64,000 bases of DNA from Acidilobaceae archaeon (GCA_027046245.1 JALTZJ010000009.1:1-64000), one strand, 5' to 3'; shown: positions 34,501-42,589, numbered from the stretch's first letter. Numbers and translations are program-made. The notes: generated by a model from the letters alone, not told the origin.

Positions 34501-36825
34501 ATCCCTGGTTATGACGCAGTAGTGGGTACAATAATTATAGAGGCTGCCGTCTCGGGCACGCATGTATTGATCTCGTGGAGTGATGGATCGAGAGAGTTTA
34601 CAGTAAGTAATGACAGAAGGCTAGAGCTTGCAGCGGCCCCCGGATTCTACATCATAGCTTACAAGCTGCCAGAGCTAGAGAATTACATAGGAGGCGATGA
34701 AGGCCTTACAGGGACGCTAAAGGTAGAGGTCGAGGCTGGCAGTAGTGCACAGGCAGTATTGCCGGGCTACCAGGATCTACTAGGCACAGTCTATATCAGT
34801 GCCCCAAGAGATGCGGCCTCTATAATCACTATTTTCTGGGAAGGAGGCTCCAAATCCATTACTCTCGAAGCTGGTAGTGTCTTAGAGCTGCTTGCAGCGC
34901 CTGGCAATTACAAGATAGCCTATGAACTCCCGGAGCCAGAGAATTATGTAGGCCCCGCTACTGCGCTCTCCGGCGAGAAAGCAATTTCCGTGGAGGCAGG
35001 CGATAAGACTAGCGTCTCACTCCCTGGTTACGAGAATCTTCTAGGCAAGATCAAGCTGACAGCAGGTGTCAGCGGGACACTAGTAGAGATAAAGGGGGCC
35101 TGGGGTTCTAGAGAGGTAACCTTGAGGAGCGGCGATGGCATAGTTTTGAACGCCGCGCCGGGAGAGTATAAAATCCTCTATAGGCTTCCAGAACCGGAAA
35201 ACTACGTGGGCTCGGGTATCGGGCTAAAAGGTGAGATTACCGTATCTGTCGCTGCTGGCCAGATAGTATATGTAGAGGCGCCAGACTACCATGAGACCCT
35301 TGCTGTGGCGGTAATCAAGGCTCCCGAAGGTTCCACAGTTACATTGGAGTCAGAGACTGTTAGAGTAAGTTTCGAATTAAAAAGTAGCGGCAATATATCA
35401 TTGTTTCTAGACCCAGGCAAGTATACACTAATAGTAACATACATGGACGCCACCGTCACTAAGGAGGTGGACGCAGGTAAGGGTGGTAAAATAACGCTTG
35501 AGTTTAGACGGAAGGACTTCAGCGAGAAACTTAGTGCTGGCGGGCCTGGAGATAATGGCACGGCAAATAGCGGAAAACAGGATACGAGTACGGCATCAGG
35601 ATTACCGGGCAATACGGGAGAGGCTCTCGACGCGGAGAACGACGGAACGGAAGGCGGGGATCAAGTCGTATATGCTCCCCCGAAGCCTACTCAGCAAGAC
35701 TCTATAGACGGTAGTACATTGATGGTGGCGCTATTAGCGGCATCGGCTAGCGTAGCATCAATATTACTAGTACTTGCTAGGAAGAGGGCTACGCCCCTCA
35801 CTCTTCGTTTACCTATTAGTAGAGAATCGTACTCGACCGGCTCGAGAAGCAGTGAGAAGGAAGATGCTCCGCCTATGAGGCCTCCAAGCCTTGCGGAGAT
35901 AGAGAGGCTGCTTGGAGTTAAAATCACGGATTTAAAGAGTGGCATAGCTCTATGTGAAGGCGACTATAAGATAGTTAGAATGGATTCTAGCATAGCACCC
36001 GAGGGCTATGAGGGCGAGTGGCGCTGCTGCAAGCTGGGCTGCGGCGGCTGGGGCTGCGCCTACCGCTGCCAGAGACCCTATGACGGAGAGCCCGTCGTGT
36101 TTAAAGTGCCTCGGGGCCTTGAGGTCCTGGTAGAGAAGGGTGTTAGCCCCACTCTAGATCCAAGTATCGTTGAAAAGGTTAGTAGCGAAGCTGAGGCTGT
36201 GGCTAGGCTTAGCCATGAACACCTTGCAAGGCTGTTGGCTTACAGTAAATCGGCGCCCTTACTCGTCTACGAGTACGCTGATGGAGGCAGCCTTGAGGAT
36301 CAGGTCGCCAAGGGGTGGAAGCCTAGTATAAGGGATGCACTACTTATAGCTCTCCAGCTGGGAGACGCTCTACGATATATTCATAGTAGGGGAATGTTGC
36401 ACGGAGACGTTAAGCCTAGCAACATACTAGTTAAGGATAGAGTTGTTAAGCTAGGCGACTTTAGTAGCCTAGTGAGGCTCATTGCATTCACTAGTAATGC
36501 TAAACCAGCATTTACTCCCGGATGGAGAGCGCCCGAACACGCTAGCAGCGATCTTTGGGATAAGGCTAGGAAGAGAGGGCTAGAGAATAGAATAGACGTG
36601 TACCAGCTAGGCAATCTGCTACTCTACTTAATCACCGGGTCTACTCTAGACGGGGCCGAGGTTAGTGATAAGGAAAAGGTCGCCGAGAAGCTATCCCTGG
36701 TTAGCGACGAGAAACTACGCGGCTTGCTAAGAGAGATGCTTAGCTATGAGCCGTGGAATAGGCCTAACATAGAGAAGGCGTTAGAAGAGCTAATCAACCT
36801 ATATAAGTCATACGAGCGAACATAG
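31528..36825 (+). CDS. Giant receptor-like membrane protein kinase: beta-propeller, tandem PEGA-like repeats, one TM helix, cytoplasmic kinase
   Basis: 1765 residues. Residues 1-24 are a signal peptide (LLLIVLISMATAASA). Residues about 44-391 hold eight W-S-P-D-G-like motifs (WSPDG, WSPSG, WNPEG, WKPDA) of a WD40/PQQ-type propeller. About 393-1255 are ten repeats of roughly 87 residues with the cores GGSxxxxL, PGxYxIxYxLP, ENYVGD and PGYxDLLG, followed by a shorter PEGA-like unit. A Ser/Gly/Thr-rich stalk leads to one TM helix (about 1397-1418) and a basic stop-transfer. The kinase (about 1490-1765) has LGCGGWGCAYRC, Lys1526 (VFKVPRG), HGDVKPSN (Asp1627), GDFSS (Asp1644) and APEH. The topology puts propeller and repeats outside and kinase inside. 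It may be an envelope sensor; the ligand is unknown. GTG 31528 or GTG 31537 starts it. Confidence 0.85.
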   Translation: MCSVNRYLLLIVLISMATAASAEVASALLTTNPEDLLLWRSPDLGGDVLSVAWSPDGSMIAVGSQSGELFVFSSSGEILWRARLDGYVEKAEWSPDGSMVVAGISNFTSSSLYTRIYVFDYSGTLLWQSRDLDGYITDLKWSPSGDVIAVSTSSGLVYALSANSGNLLWQKTVDGAVTSIDWNPEGSRLAVGSQWWDSSTGAHGFVYVYSSGGTLIWQSDDLSMLVYEVDWSPNSSSIAVTLITFNDNGTPFSKVYVFSDEGDLLWESALIEEFYVNDVDWKPDASELAIVLASSQRDLSYVFIVALSQSGSDWALGISTIIYKAAWNPEGDSIALGTNLGRILLIIQNGWHGEVIWTSGDLGGPVFTLSWNSDASTLATAASSRMYVFSMHFGVMRIQGEPGTVIHAKGPGGSTVFTLPTTGSIEVYADPGVYLLSYELPKPENYIGDPSALVGSLDAQVPKRAFNNVSLPSIDDVLGLLRVQAPMDTGASVNIAWSSGSIDLELQPFEAPLFYAAPGEYVVSYQLPIPDNYIGDPDALKGKMSVTVDSGEYQSVYIPGYSSLTGRLVILVGDAPAEIKISWPGGSKTLLVDPNTELEFIVQPGTYRISYEIIVNADFIGDPDAVRGSISVSAKAGFTYEVEVPGYSDILGVLRLESGSEVETSVSILWEGGSRIVRLSPGEVVEFFASPGRYIIEYSLPAPANYIGDTGIFNERVEFDIKNGSVISYKIPGYRDILGYLIIEAASDVDASLLIAWNNGSKNIEIKAGEVLEFWASPGEYTITYNLPVPSNFVGNTEILTGEKIARVDAGSSIKVWLPGYRELLGLLEVKASDDVYAYVSITWIGGSEDFTLDPGEIVELWAAPGEYNLVYTLPEPANFVGDTAVLSGSTSLVISEGSKTSVAIPGYSDLLGVLIVRAPEDARVNVDISWGSDSLQITLERSEEILFQAAPGVYLVSYALTVPENYVGDQSILEGYVELEVAIGQPVILDIPGYDAVVGTIIIEAAVSGTHVLISWSDGSREFTVSNDRRLELAAAPGFYIIAYKLPELENYIGGDEGLTGTLKVEVEAGSSAQAVLPGYQDLLGTVYISAPRDAASIITIFWEGGSKSITLEAGSVLELLAAPGNYKIAYELPEPENYVGPATALSGEKAISVEAGDKTSVSLPGYENLLGKIKLTAGVSGTLVEIKGAWGSREVTLRSGDGIVLNAAPGEYKILYRLPEPENYVGSGIGLKGEITVSVAAGQIVYVEAPDYHETLAVAVIKAPEGSTVTLESETVRVSFELKSSGNISLFLDPGKYTLIVTYMDATVTKEVDAGKGGKITLEFRRKDFSEKLSAGGPGDNGTANSGKQDTSTASGLPGNTGEALDAENDGTEGGDQVVYAPPKPTQQDSIDGSTLMVALLAASASVASILLVLARKRATPLTLRLPISRESYSTGSRSSEKEDAPPMRPPSLAEIERLLGVKITDLKSGIALCEGDYKIVRMDSSIAPEGYEGEWRCCKLGCGGWGCAYRCQRPYDGEPVVFKVPRGLEVLVEKGVSPTLDPSIVEKVSSEAEAVARLSHEHLARLLAYSKSAPLLVYEYADGGSLEDQVAKGWKPSIRDALLIALQLGDALRYIHSRGMLHGDVKPSNILVKDRVVKLGDFSSLVRLIAFTSNAKPAFTPGWRAPEHASSDLWDKARKRGLENRIDVYQLGNLLLYLITGSTLDGAEVSDKEKVAEKLSLVSDEKLRGLLREMLSYEPWNRPNIEKALEELINLYKSYERT

Positions 36826-37509
36826 TTAAATCAAAGATGCGGTCCTCTCTAAAGCATAGATCAGGCGCCCCACTACTCCCCAGGTTTTGAGTTGAATGCC
36901 ACCCATTATCCTGTAGGCCTCCCTAGCTTTCCTCAGCGTGCTCTTCTTGAAGTCGCCTCTGGGAAAAGCCCCCACTCCTAGAGGGTACCCTGTCACTATG
37001 GCCCTTGATAGTATAAACGTGGGAGAAGCGCCTCTCCCCTTCTCCCAGAGGAGTATCAAGCCGCCCCGTTCTCTCACGTAATCCTTCAGGCTATCGTATT
37101 CCTGCCAGATTAATGACTCTCCTTCGGGAGGCACTCTACCCTCTCTGAGCAGCTGTGCCATGAGACCCTTGAATCTCTCGTAGTTCTTGGGGATCCTAAC
37201 GCTATCCGCGAGCCTGAATATCCGGCCATCATAGCTCTGGAAGTATATTCGTAGTAGACCCTTCTCCCTTAGCGGCGTGTCTGTAGCTACGAGGAGCGAA
37301 ACGTGTAGTATGTCAGGCCGTCCACGCTTCCACTTTTGAGAGAGCATTGACATTGCATTGTAGTGAAGGCTTTTGTCAAGTATTAACTCGTCGGGCTCCA
37401 CCTCGTAGCGCCTAGCCGTCTTCACGACCTGCGGGTGACTACGTATTTCCCGGGGCACAAGTTCTAGTGCTGCTTCTAGTAGTATTAATTCTATCCTGGT
37501 TTTCGCCAC
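36826..37509 (-). CDS. nep1: Nep1/Emg1 rRNA pseudouridine N1-methyltransferase
   Basis: 227 residues. SPOUT-class Nep1 signatures: LLEAALELVPREI, LDKSLHYNAM, KRGRPDILHVSLL near 64, VRIPKNYERFKGLMAQLL near 105, and the SAM-binding knot near the C-terminus (VTGYPLGVGAFPRGDF). Nep1 methylates a pseudouridine in helix 35 of 16S rRNA and aids small-subunit assembly. It ends directly against the stop of the giant kinase gene and overlaps the UPF0282 frame by 19 nt. Confidence 0.93.
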   Translation of the reverse strand: MAKTRIELILLEAALELVPREIRSHPQVVKTARRYEVEPDELILDKSLHYNAMSMLSQKWKRGRPDILHVSLLVATDTPLREKGLLRIYFQSYDGRIFRLADSVRIPKNYERFKGLMAQLLREGRVPPEGESLIWQEYDSLKDYVRERGGLILLWEKGRGASPTFILSRAIVTGYPLGVGAFPRGDFKKSTLRKAREAYRIMGGIQLKTWGVVGRLIYALERTASLI

Positions 37510-38378
37510 AGTTCCTTCCTCCTCGCTTCGAGAAGCCTAGGCTTCACGCCCATGAACTCAGCTGCTGTAAGCACCTCTACTCCGATGTCTGCAGCCTTTC
37601 CTCTTATCGCGTTCAAGACGGCTTCGTAATTTAAGTCTCGAAGGAGGTGGTGATCTACTATTAGCGTGCGGGGTCTGGCTTCTAGGGTTAGGAACTCTAG
37701 GTTTCTTATCCCGGACTCTACTGCTTCCCTGGAAACCTTGTAGCCTGCGAAGTAAGTTGGGGGACCGCTGATAATTAGAATCGCGGGGTTGCGCCATTCA
37801 AGTAATCTTGCTAGCGCTTCCATGTTTCCCGGTCCTTGCGTGTCGCTGGCATATACTAGGCTCTCTCCCTCGCACGAGATTCGAGCCATGAGTACTTTGC
37901 CTAGCTTTGTTCCCGGCTCGCCGTGCCATACTGGCTCGCTAAATTCGATCTCCAGTCCTCCTGGGAACCTGAAAATCGATGAATCCGCGAATCTTACATC
38001 TGCTTTTTCCCTTAGCCCCGTCTTTACTAGGAACCTGTGACCTCTAATTGCTTGGCTCCTGTTTATCTCTCTTCTTATATCCTTGACTAGGAGGGTTTTA
38101 CCCTTGTAGAGCTCTGCATCGTCCTTTAGATAGTGATCGTAATGATAGTGCGTCACTATTATGATGTCGGACTCCTGTACTAGTCTACGGGCCTTCTCTA
38201 CGGCTCGTTCAAGCTCTTTTAATTCAAGCTCGTGTGGCGGGAGCCCGTACCGGCGTGGCGCTATGCTGGCGCCCAGATCTATCCCTATACTATAGCCGCA
38301 TGCCTCCACGTGAACCGCTAGGCTTCTTACTCCTAGACTGTCAGCTGCTACTATTCTAGTCTTCACTGGGAGGCTCAC
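37491..38378 (-). CDS. UPF0282-family metallo-beta-lactamase-fold hydrolase
   Basis: 295 residues. The zinc-binding motif IIIVTHYHYDHYLKDDA (HxHxDH) lies near 75, with further likely ligands in VWHGEPG, YASDTQGPGN and IVDHHLLRDL. The family is archaeal and uncharacterised. It sits in a tight minus-strand group with nep1 (19-nt overlap) and trm10 (23-nt overlap), which hints at a role in RNA metabolism, by context only. Confidence 0.82.
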   Translation of the reverse strand: MSLPVKTRIVAADSLGVRSLAVHVEACGYSIGIDLGASIAPRRYGLPPHELELKELERAVEKARRLVQESDIIIVTHYHYDHYLKDDAELYKGKTLLVKDIRREINRSQAIRGHRFLVKTGLREKADVRFADSSIFRFPGGLEIEFSEPVWHGEPGTKLGKVLMARISCEGESLVYASDTQGPGNMEALARLLEWRNPAILIISGPPTYFAGYKVSREAVESGIRNLEFLTLEARPRTLIVDHHLLRDLNYEAVLNAIRGKAADIGVEVLTAAEFMGVKPRLLEARRKELWRKPG

Positions 38379-39423
38379 CCGTTATTCGCGCTCTAGCCCT
38401 TGAGGCCGCTAATCTAAAGGATTCAGGATCAATTGGTAGCCATTTTTTGAGGCTCCTGTAGAGGTCCCAGGAGACTACGAGGTGCCCGTTTTCTCTGCGG
38501 CCATGCCTAAGTATCTCTATGTAAGCTCTAGAGACTACGTCTTTCTTCGTCATAGTAGATATTATAGCTTTCTCTACGTCTCCAGCGTACTCGTACCTTG
38601 CCTTTAATAGTATCTCTACTATCCTGTTTATCCTCTCGGGGACGCCGACTACGCTGCCCCTTAGTTCTATCTTTCTAGGAACCCCCCAGGGGACTAGGTT
38701 ATCTAGCATCCTGCTGATTCCGGGCCTCGGTATTCTGTCAACTACTCCTCCTATTAGGAATGCGTCAGCCGTCAGTACGTCTGCGCCTGTTAATGGCTGA
38801 GCAGCGTCAGGCCTTAGTATCACTACTTTATCCGCATCCATGCTCCAAAGGAGTTCGCTGGGCTTGCCTTGAACCATAGTAACCTTGTTTTCTCCTAGGA
38901 CTTCGCTGAGCCACTGCGCTGTGTGGGGGTCTATGCTTGTAAGGGCTAGGTGTGGGTCCCAGAGGTAGCGGCGCACTACATTTAGGCTTACTGATATCTG
39001 GAGGCGCAGCTTGCCTAGCTCCTCTTCGGTGTGCATAAACTTCATTCCGAGATCTACTACTATAACCGGCTTGGGGGGATTTGGGAGTATCTCTTCTAGG
39101 TCGCGCCACGTGAAGACAGTCTCTGTAGCCCTGGATCGAGGTACAACGCTGGCCTCCACTCTTTCTTCTCCAGGCCCTAGTACTATCCTGTAGGTGCCGC
39201 CCCTGTACTTCTTCTCATAGATAGTCGAGCCTCTGTATTCCCTGTCCCATGCCAAGCTTAGCTCTTTAACTAGCATCTCTACAGCGAGATACTGGAAGCC
39301 TTGCTCTTTGACCTTATTTTTCTGAAGCCAGACCCTTGAGCCCACTACCTCGACTCCACGGCTTCTCAGCAGCTCTAGCATCGCCTTCTCGGGCCGCTCT
39401 TCCGTGCCTAAGCCTCTCATCAC
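38356..39423 (-). CDS. Trm10-type tRNA N1-purine (position 9) methyltransferase
   Basis: 355 residues. The SPOUT domain has VIVVDLGMKFMHTEEELGKL, LTADAFLIGGVVDRI near 220, PWGVPRKIELRG, and VPERINRIVEILLKAR, all close to archaeal Trm10 proteins such as the m1A9 enzyme of Sulfolobus. The N-terminal 110 residues form the usual accessory domain and the C-terminal WDLYRSLKKWLP region the extra archaeal part. Whether it methylates G9, A9 or both cannot be told from sequence. Confidence 0.87.
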   Translation of the reverse strand: MMRGLGTEERPEKAMLELLRSRGVEVVGSRVWLQKNKVKEQGFQYLAVEMLVKELSLAWDREYRGSTIYEKKYRGGTYRIVLGPGEERVEASVVPRSRATETVFTWRDLEEILPNPPKPVIVVDLGMKFMHTEEELGKLRLQISVSLNVVRRYLWDPHLALTSIDPHTAQWLSEVLGENKVTMVQGKPSELLWSMDADKVVILRPDAAQPLTGADVLTADAFLIGGVVDRIPRPGISRMLDNLVPWGVPRKIELRGSVVGVPERINRIVEILLKARYEYAGDVEKAIISTMTKKDVVSRAYIEILRHGRRENGHLVVSWDLYRSLKKWLPIDPESFRLAASRARARITGEPPSED

Positions 39424-39456
39424 AGCACCCTACCCCCCGGGGGGCTTGTTGGGGTT

Positions 39457-40152
39457 TCACCCCAGGTAATCCTCTAAAGTCCTGAGAGGCCTTACCTTAC
39501 TCTTCCTTTTCCACGGGCCCCCTAGCCTCTTAACCGTCGACCAAGTGTACCTTATTATTGGAGGCGTTTCTCCCTTATTGAATACCTCGCGGAGCCAGGA
39601 CTCGGTGTCTGGGTCGCTAGGGTAGCCGCTTCCCCTCACTCCATATAAGCTACGGAGAACTTCTATTCTCTCGTCTCTTACGTGTTTTGCAACTATGCTT
39701 GCAGCGGCTACTACAGGGTAGCGTGCGTCAGCTTTCTCCTCAACTCTTATTTCTGCCCGTGTGAGCCCTGTTCTACGAAGAGCGGCCTTCACGCTTCCCG
39801 CATCACCGAACTTATCTACAATTACCAGCGACACTTTCTCGGGGCCTCCTATCACTTTGAGCAGCCTTGCAACGGCTAGCCTTACTTTTCTCGCCGTCAC
39901 TCTATTCAAGTTCTCGCTATCTATCTCCTGCGGCGATGCCGAGGCAACAGTGAAAACCCCTATGCTAGCTATTTCCTTATATATGCGTGCCCTCGCCTCT
40001 CGCGTGAGCTCCTTGCTATCTCTAACCCCAACGTCCTCGAGATCCACTATTCTGGCTTCATCTACAGCGAAAGCAGCTACAATCATGTCACCTACAATAC
40101 TACCCCTCCCGGCTTCATCGACTCCTAAGAGTATGTATCCTTTCGATGCCAG
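39457..40152 (-). CDS. rnhB: Ribonuclease HII, apparently started at CTG
   Basis: 231 residues when read from CTG 40152. The essential motif GVDEAGRGSIVGD, with the first catalytic Asp-Glu, lies upstream of the first ATG (40086) and is reached only from CTG 40152; no ATG, GTG or TTG lies between the upstream in-frame TAG and that ATG. GGGGAG sits 6 nt before the CTG. Other RNase HII features: VRDSKELTREAR, VIVDKFGD, and ARYPVVAAASIVAKHVRD. It removes ribonucleotides in RNA-DNA hybrids. It is the first gene of a minus-strand group with trm10. Confidence 0.88.
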   Translation of the reverse strand: MASKGYILLGVDEAGRGSIVGDMIVAAFAVDEARIVDLEDVGVRDSKELTREARARIYKEIASIGVFTVASASPQEIDSENLNRVTARKVRLAVARLLKVIGGPEKVSLVIVDKFGDAGSVKAALRRTGLTRAEIRVEEKADARYPVVAAASIVAKHVRDERIEVLRSLYGVRGSGYPSDPDTESWLREVFNKGETPPIIRYTWSTVKRLGGPWKRKSKVRPLRTLEDYLG

Positions 40153-40158
40153 TGTTCT

Positions 40159-40164
40159 CTCCCC
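40159..40164 (-). promoter_or_regulatory. Shine-Dalgarno deciding the CTG start of rnhB
   Basis: Minus-strand GGGGAG, 6 nt before CTG 40152. It complements the 3' end of archaeal 16S rRNA and supports initiation at the CTG rather than at ATG 40086, which would remove the catalytic DEAGRG motif. Confidence 0.6.
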
Positions 40165-40264
40165 GAGAGTGTATGATGTCTATTTGTCCCAAACCTTTAG
40201 GTTTAGATAGGGCTTGATGTGTTACCCTCGAGAAAGGTATGTGCGGGATTAGTTTAGGAGGGGA

Positions 40265-41257
40265 GTGCTAAAGGCCTTGCCCGACCCGTTCAGCGATGTT
40301 ATAGATAGATTTGTTGCTGCCTTCAGGCCTAGAGGTAAGCGGCTCATCGAGGAGACTGAGAGAATTAGGGCTCAGCTTCACGCTCTCGATCCTGACGTTA
40401 TCCACGATATGATAGCAAGCGCTGTTCTAGAGGAACTTGAATCTATTAGGGGTAGAAGGAGCGCTGCGACTCTAATCGAAGCTATCGAGAGATCTATCAA
40501 TGGTCTGAAAATCCCGGGATCCGTGTCTGCTATCTTGGAGATGGCTCGCCTTGTTGTCGAGCGTGTCGCTCGGGGTGACATAGATTCTGGCGAAGCTTAT
40601 AAGATCCTTGTTGATTCGTACCAGGAGTTTAAATTAGACTTTGAGTCTTCTATTAGTGCCGCTGCGGCGGAGGTTGAGAGGCTGCTAGGCGTTGCGGGGC
40701 CCTCTACGGTCGCTACTATAAATTATGCTACTACGCTTTACCGCGCGCTTCTCACTAGTAGAAGCAACATCGCCAAGCTGCTGGTAGTTGATCTAGCTCC
40801 TGTGTATTCTGGTAGGAGGCTCGCGGTGACGCTAAGAAAAGAAAAGATGAACTCCTACTATCTACCGGATACTCATGTATCTTGGGCAGCTAAGGAGAGC
40901 GAGGCCGTGGTTGTTTACGCCCTTGGGGGAAGTGAAGGGTTCATAACTGGCGATATGGGGGTTTATGCTCTAGCTTCTGCAGCCAAGGCGTATGATGTCC
41001 CGGTTATCGTTGTTGCTCCCGAGTTTAACTTTTACGGTGCTGATGAGTCGCTGGATCTCGAAGATTATAAGGTCAGCTTATCTGGATACGGCCGTCTATA
41101 TGATACAGAAGCAGATCCGCTTGAAATGATAGATTATGATTTAATAGATCATCTAGTTGCCGGGGGCACCGTCTATTCTCCCCCCACCAAAAGTGATCTC
41201 GTTACTCTCGCCTCTAGCCTTAAGGAGAGGCTCCTTCGCTACATCTATCTCGACTAG
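40265..41257 (+). CDS. Divergent IF-2B (eIF2B-alpha/ribose-1,5-bisphosphate isomerase-like) family protein
   Basis: 330 residues. The N-terminal half is helical; the C-terminal half has the IF-2B Rossmann-like fold: LLVVDLAPVYSGRRLAV, SEAVVVYALGGSEGFITG, GVYALASAAKAYDVPVIVV, and a terminal GTVYSPPTKSD. The canonical GAD motif of isomerase members is replaced (YALGG), so catalysis is doubtful. It may be a regulatory or sugar-phosphate-binding paralogue. GTG 40265 follows AGGAGGGGA. Its last 105 nt overlap the 3' end of cedB on the opposite strand. Confidence 0.68.
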   Translation: MLKALPDPFSDVIDRFVAAFRPRGKRLIEETERIRAQLHALDPDVIHDMIASAVLEELESIRGRRSAATLIEAIERSINGLKIPGSVSAILEMARLVVERVARGDIDSGEAYKILVDSYQEFKLDFESSISAAAAEVERLLGVAGPSTVATINYATTLYRALLTSRSNIAKLLVVDLAPVYSGRRLAVTLRKEKMNSYYLPDTHVSWAAKESEAVVVYALGGSEGFITGDMGVYALASAAKAYDVPVIVVAPEFNFYGADESLDLEDYKVSLSGYGRLYDTEADPLEMIDYDLIDHLVAGGTVYSPPTKSDLVTLASSLKERLLRYIYLD

Positions 41258-42574
41258 ACTATGGAACGGCTCAACAATGACTTTAGTTGGTCTTCCGGCG
41301 CTATATCCTCTTACAAGAACTGCATGGCCGGGAGGCATTGTTTCAAGGCTTATACCGTTAAGGCCGAGTTTTGATGCCTCCTCCAAATAACCTTTCCAGG
41401 GCCCTCCGAATACCAGGAATACTCCTGTATTGGATAGCACCGTGTCTCCTAGATCCCTTACAGATTGCGTAGCGTATACCGTGTATAGGCCGAGGCTTCT
41501 ACCCAGCCTTACTGCTTTTTCAACTGCCTTAGGCGTCCTCCAAGCTTCGTCAACTACTAGAAGCTTAATTCCCGGCCTTGCTAGCAGCTTTTCTACTATA
41601 GATGAAAGTATAGTTTCTAACCTGTCCTCGTCTAGGCCACGCGCATCTATTAATGTTATATCCTCCAATGGTAAGGGCTGCCCCCTTTCGGCTAGCCAGA
41701 AGGATTTTCTGGCTTCAATTATGATGCCATAGCTTTTTAGCATGTTAATTAGATCTCCCTTCGGGTCGAACACAACTATCTTAGTACCTATCCTGAGCGA
41801 CGCTTGGACTGCTATGCCTGTAAGGAGCACCGTTTTCCCTTGGCCTGTAGGCCCGACGACACCCACGTGTCGCTCAAAGTCGCGAGGCCATTCTAGCGTT
41901 ATTGGCCTTCCCTCAGGAGTTCTCCCTATAAGTATACCGTCGCTGCTAGGAGCCCATGGCGGCGGTGCCACCTTTGGAGGCGCACGGGCCGGATAAAGAA
42001 GGCCAAGCATATCGCTTAATTCCGGCCTCTCCTCCACCTCCCATAGCATACCTGTTTCCAGCTCGAGGATGCCTTTAGCCGCCCTAGCAACGTCGCTCCC
42101 TTGCCCCTTAACCCAGAGAGTTACAGCTACTCCATATAGGACGGGCTCTCTAACGGACGCAACAAGAGCGTAGAGGCGCCTAGCAAAGTCGAGTCTAGCC
42201 TTGAGTGAGGGGAGCTTCACAACGTTATAAACCGTCTCGAGCTTAGCTATATCACGTTCAAGAGAAGAAATTATTCTTGCTCTACCTAGAGGAGCCACAG
42301 TGAAGGACAGCGTGAATGGCGTTCCCAGAGCCGAAAGAGCCTTAGCTAGCCTCTCACCGTCAATCCCCCTTTCTAGCGGCTCGGTAGCGAATAACACGAT
42401 AGCGTTGCGTCGTTCCCCGGCGATTTCTGCCTCCACCGCTTCCCCTTTTTCTATCCTAATCCGTGAACCTAAGAGTAAGGCCCCGCTTTGGCGAAGCAAT
42501 ATTACTATAGATGCTATACCGGCTACGGCCATCGCGAGTATTAAGACGTCTATAATGCTAACCACGTTTCTCAC
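41153..42574 (-). CDS. cedB: CedB: membrane-anchored HerA/VirB4-type ATPase of the crenarchaeal DNA-import system
   Basis: 473 residues. There is one N-terminal TM helix (VLILAMAVAGIASIVILL), then a HerA/FtsK-like motor: Walker A VGPTGQGKTVLL near 240, VVFDPKGDLINML, Walker B LLVVDEAWRTP near 345, and YATQSVRDL. In Sulfolobus, CedB is the ATPase that with the channel CedA imports chromosomal DNA between cells for repair by recombination. The match rests on domain layout plus its place directly after cedA1-cedA (15-nt gap). The 3' end overlaps the convergent IF-2B-like gene by 105 nt. Confidence 0.8.
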   Translation of the reverse strand: MRNVVSIIDVLILAMAVAGIASIVILLRQSGALLLGSRIRIEKGEAVEAEIAGERRNAIVLFATEPLERGIDGERLAKALSALGTPFTLSFTVAPLGRARIISSLERDIAKLETVYNVVKLPSLKARLDFARRLYALVASVREPVLYGVAVTLWVKGQGSDVARAAKGILELETGMLWEVEERPELSDMLGLLYPARAPPKVAPPPWAPSSDGILIGRTPEGRPITLEWPRDFERHVGVVGPTGQGKTVLLTGIAVQASLRIGTKIVVFDPKGDLINMLKSYGIIIEARKSFWLAERGQPLPLEDITLIDARGLDEDRLETILSSIVEKLLARPGIKLLVVDEAWRTPKAVEKAVRLGRSLGLYTVYATQSVRDLGDTVLSNTGVFLVFGGPWKGYLEEASKLGLNGISLETMPPGHAVLVRGYSAGRPTKVIVEPFHSLVEIDVAKEPLLKARGESNEITFGGGRIDGAPGN

Positions 42575-42589
42575 CCTTTAACCGATTTA

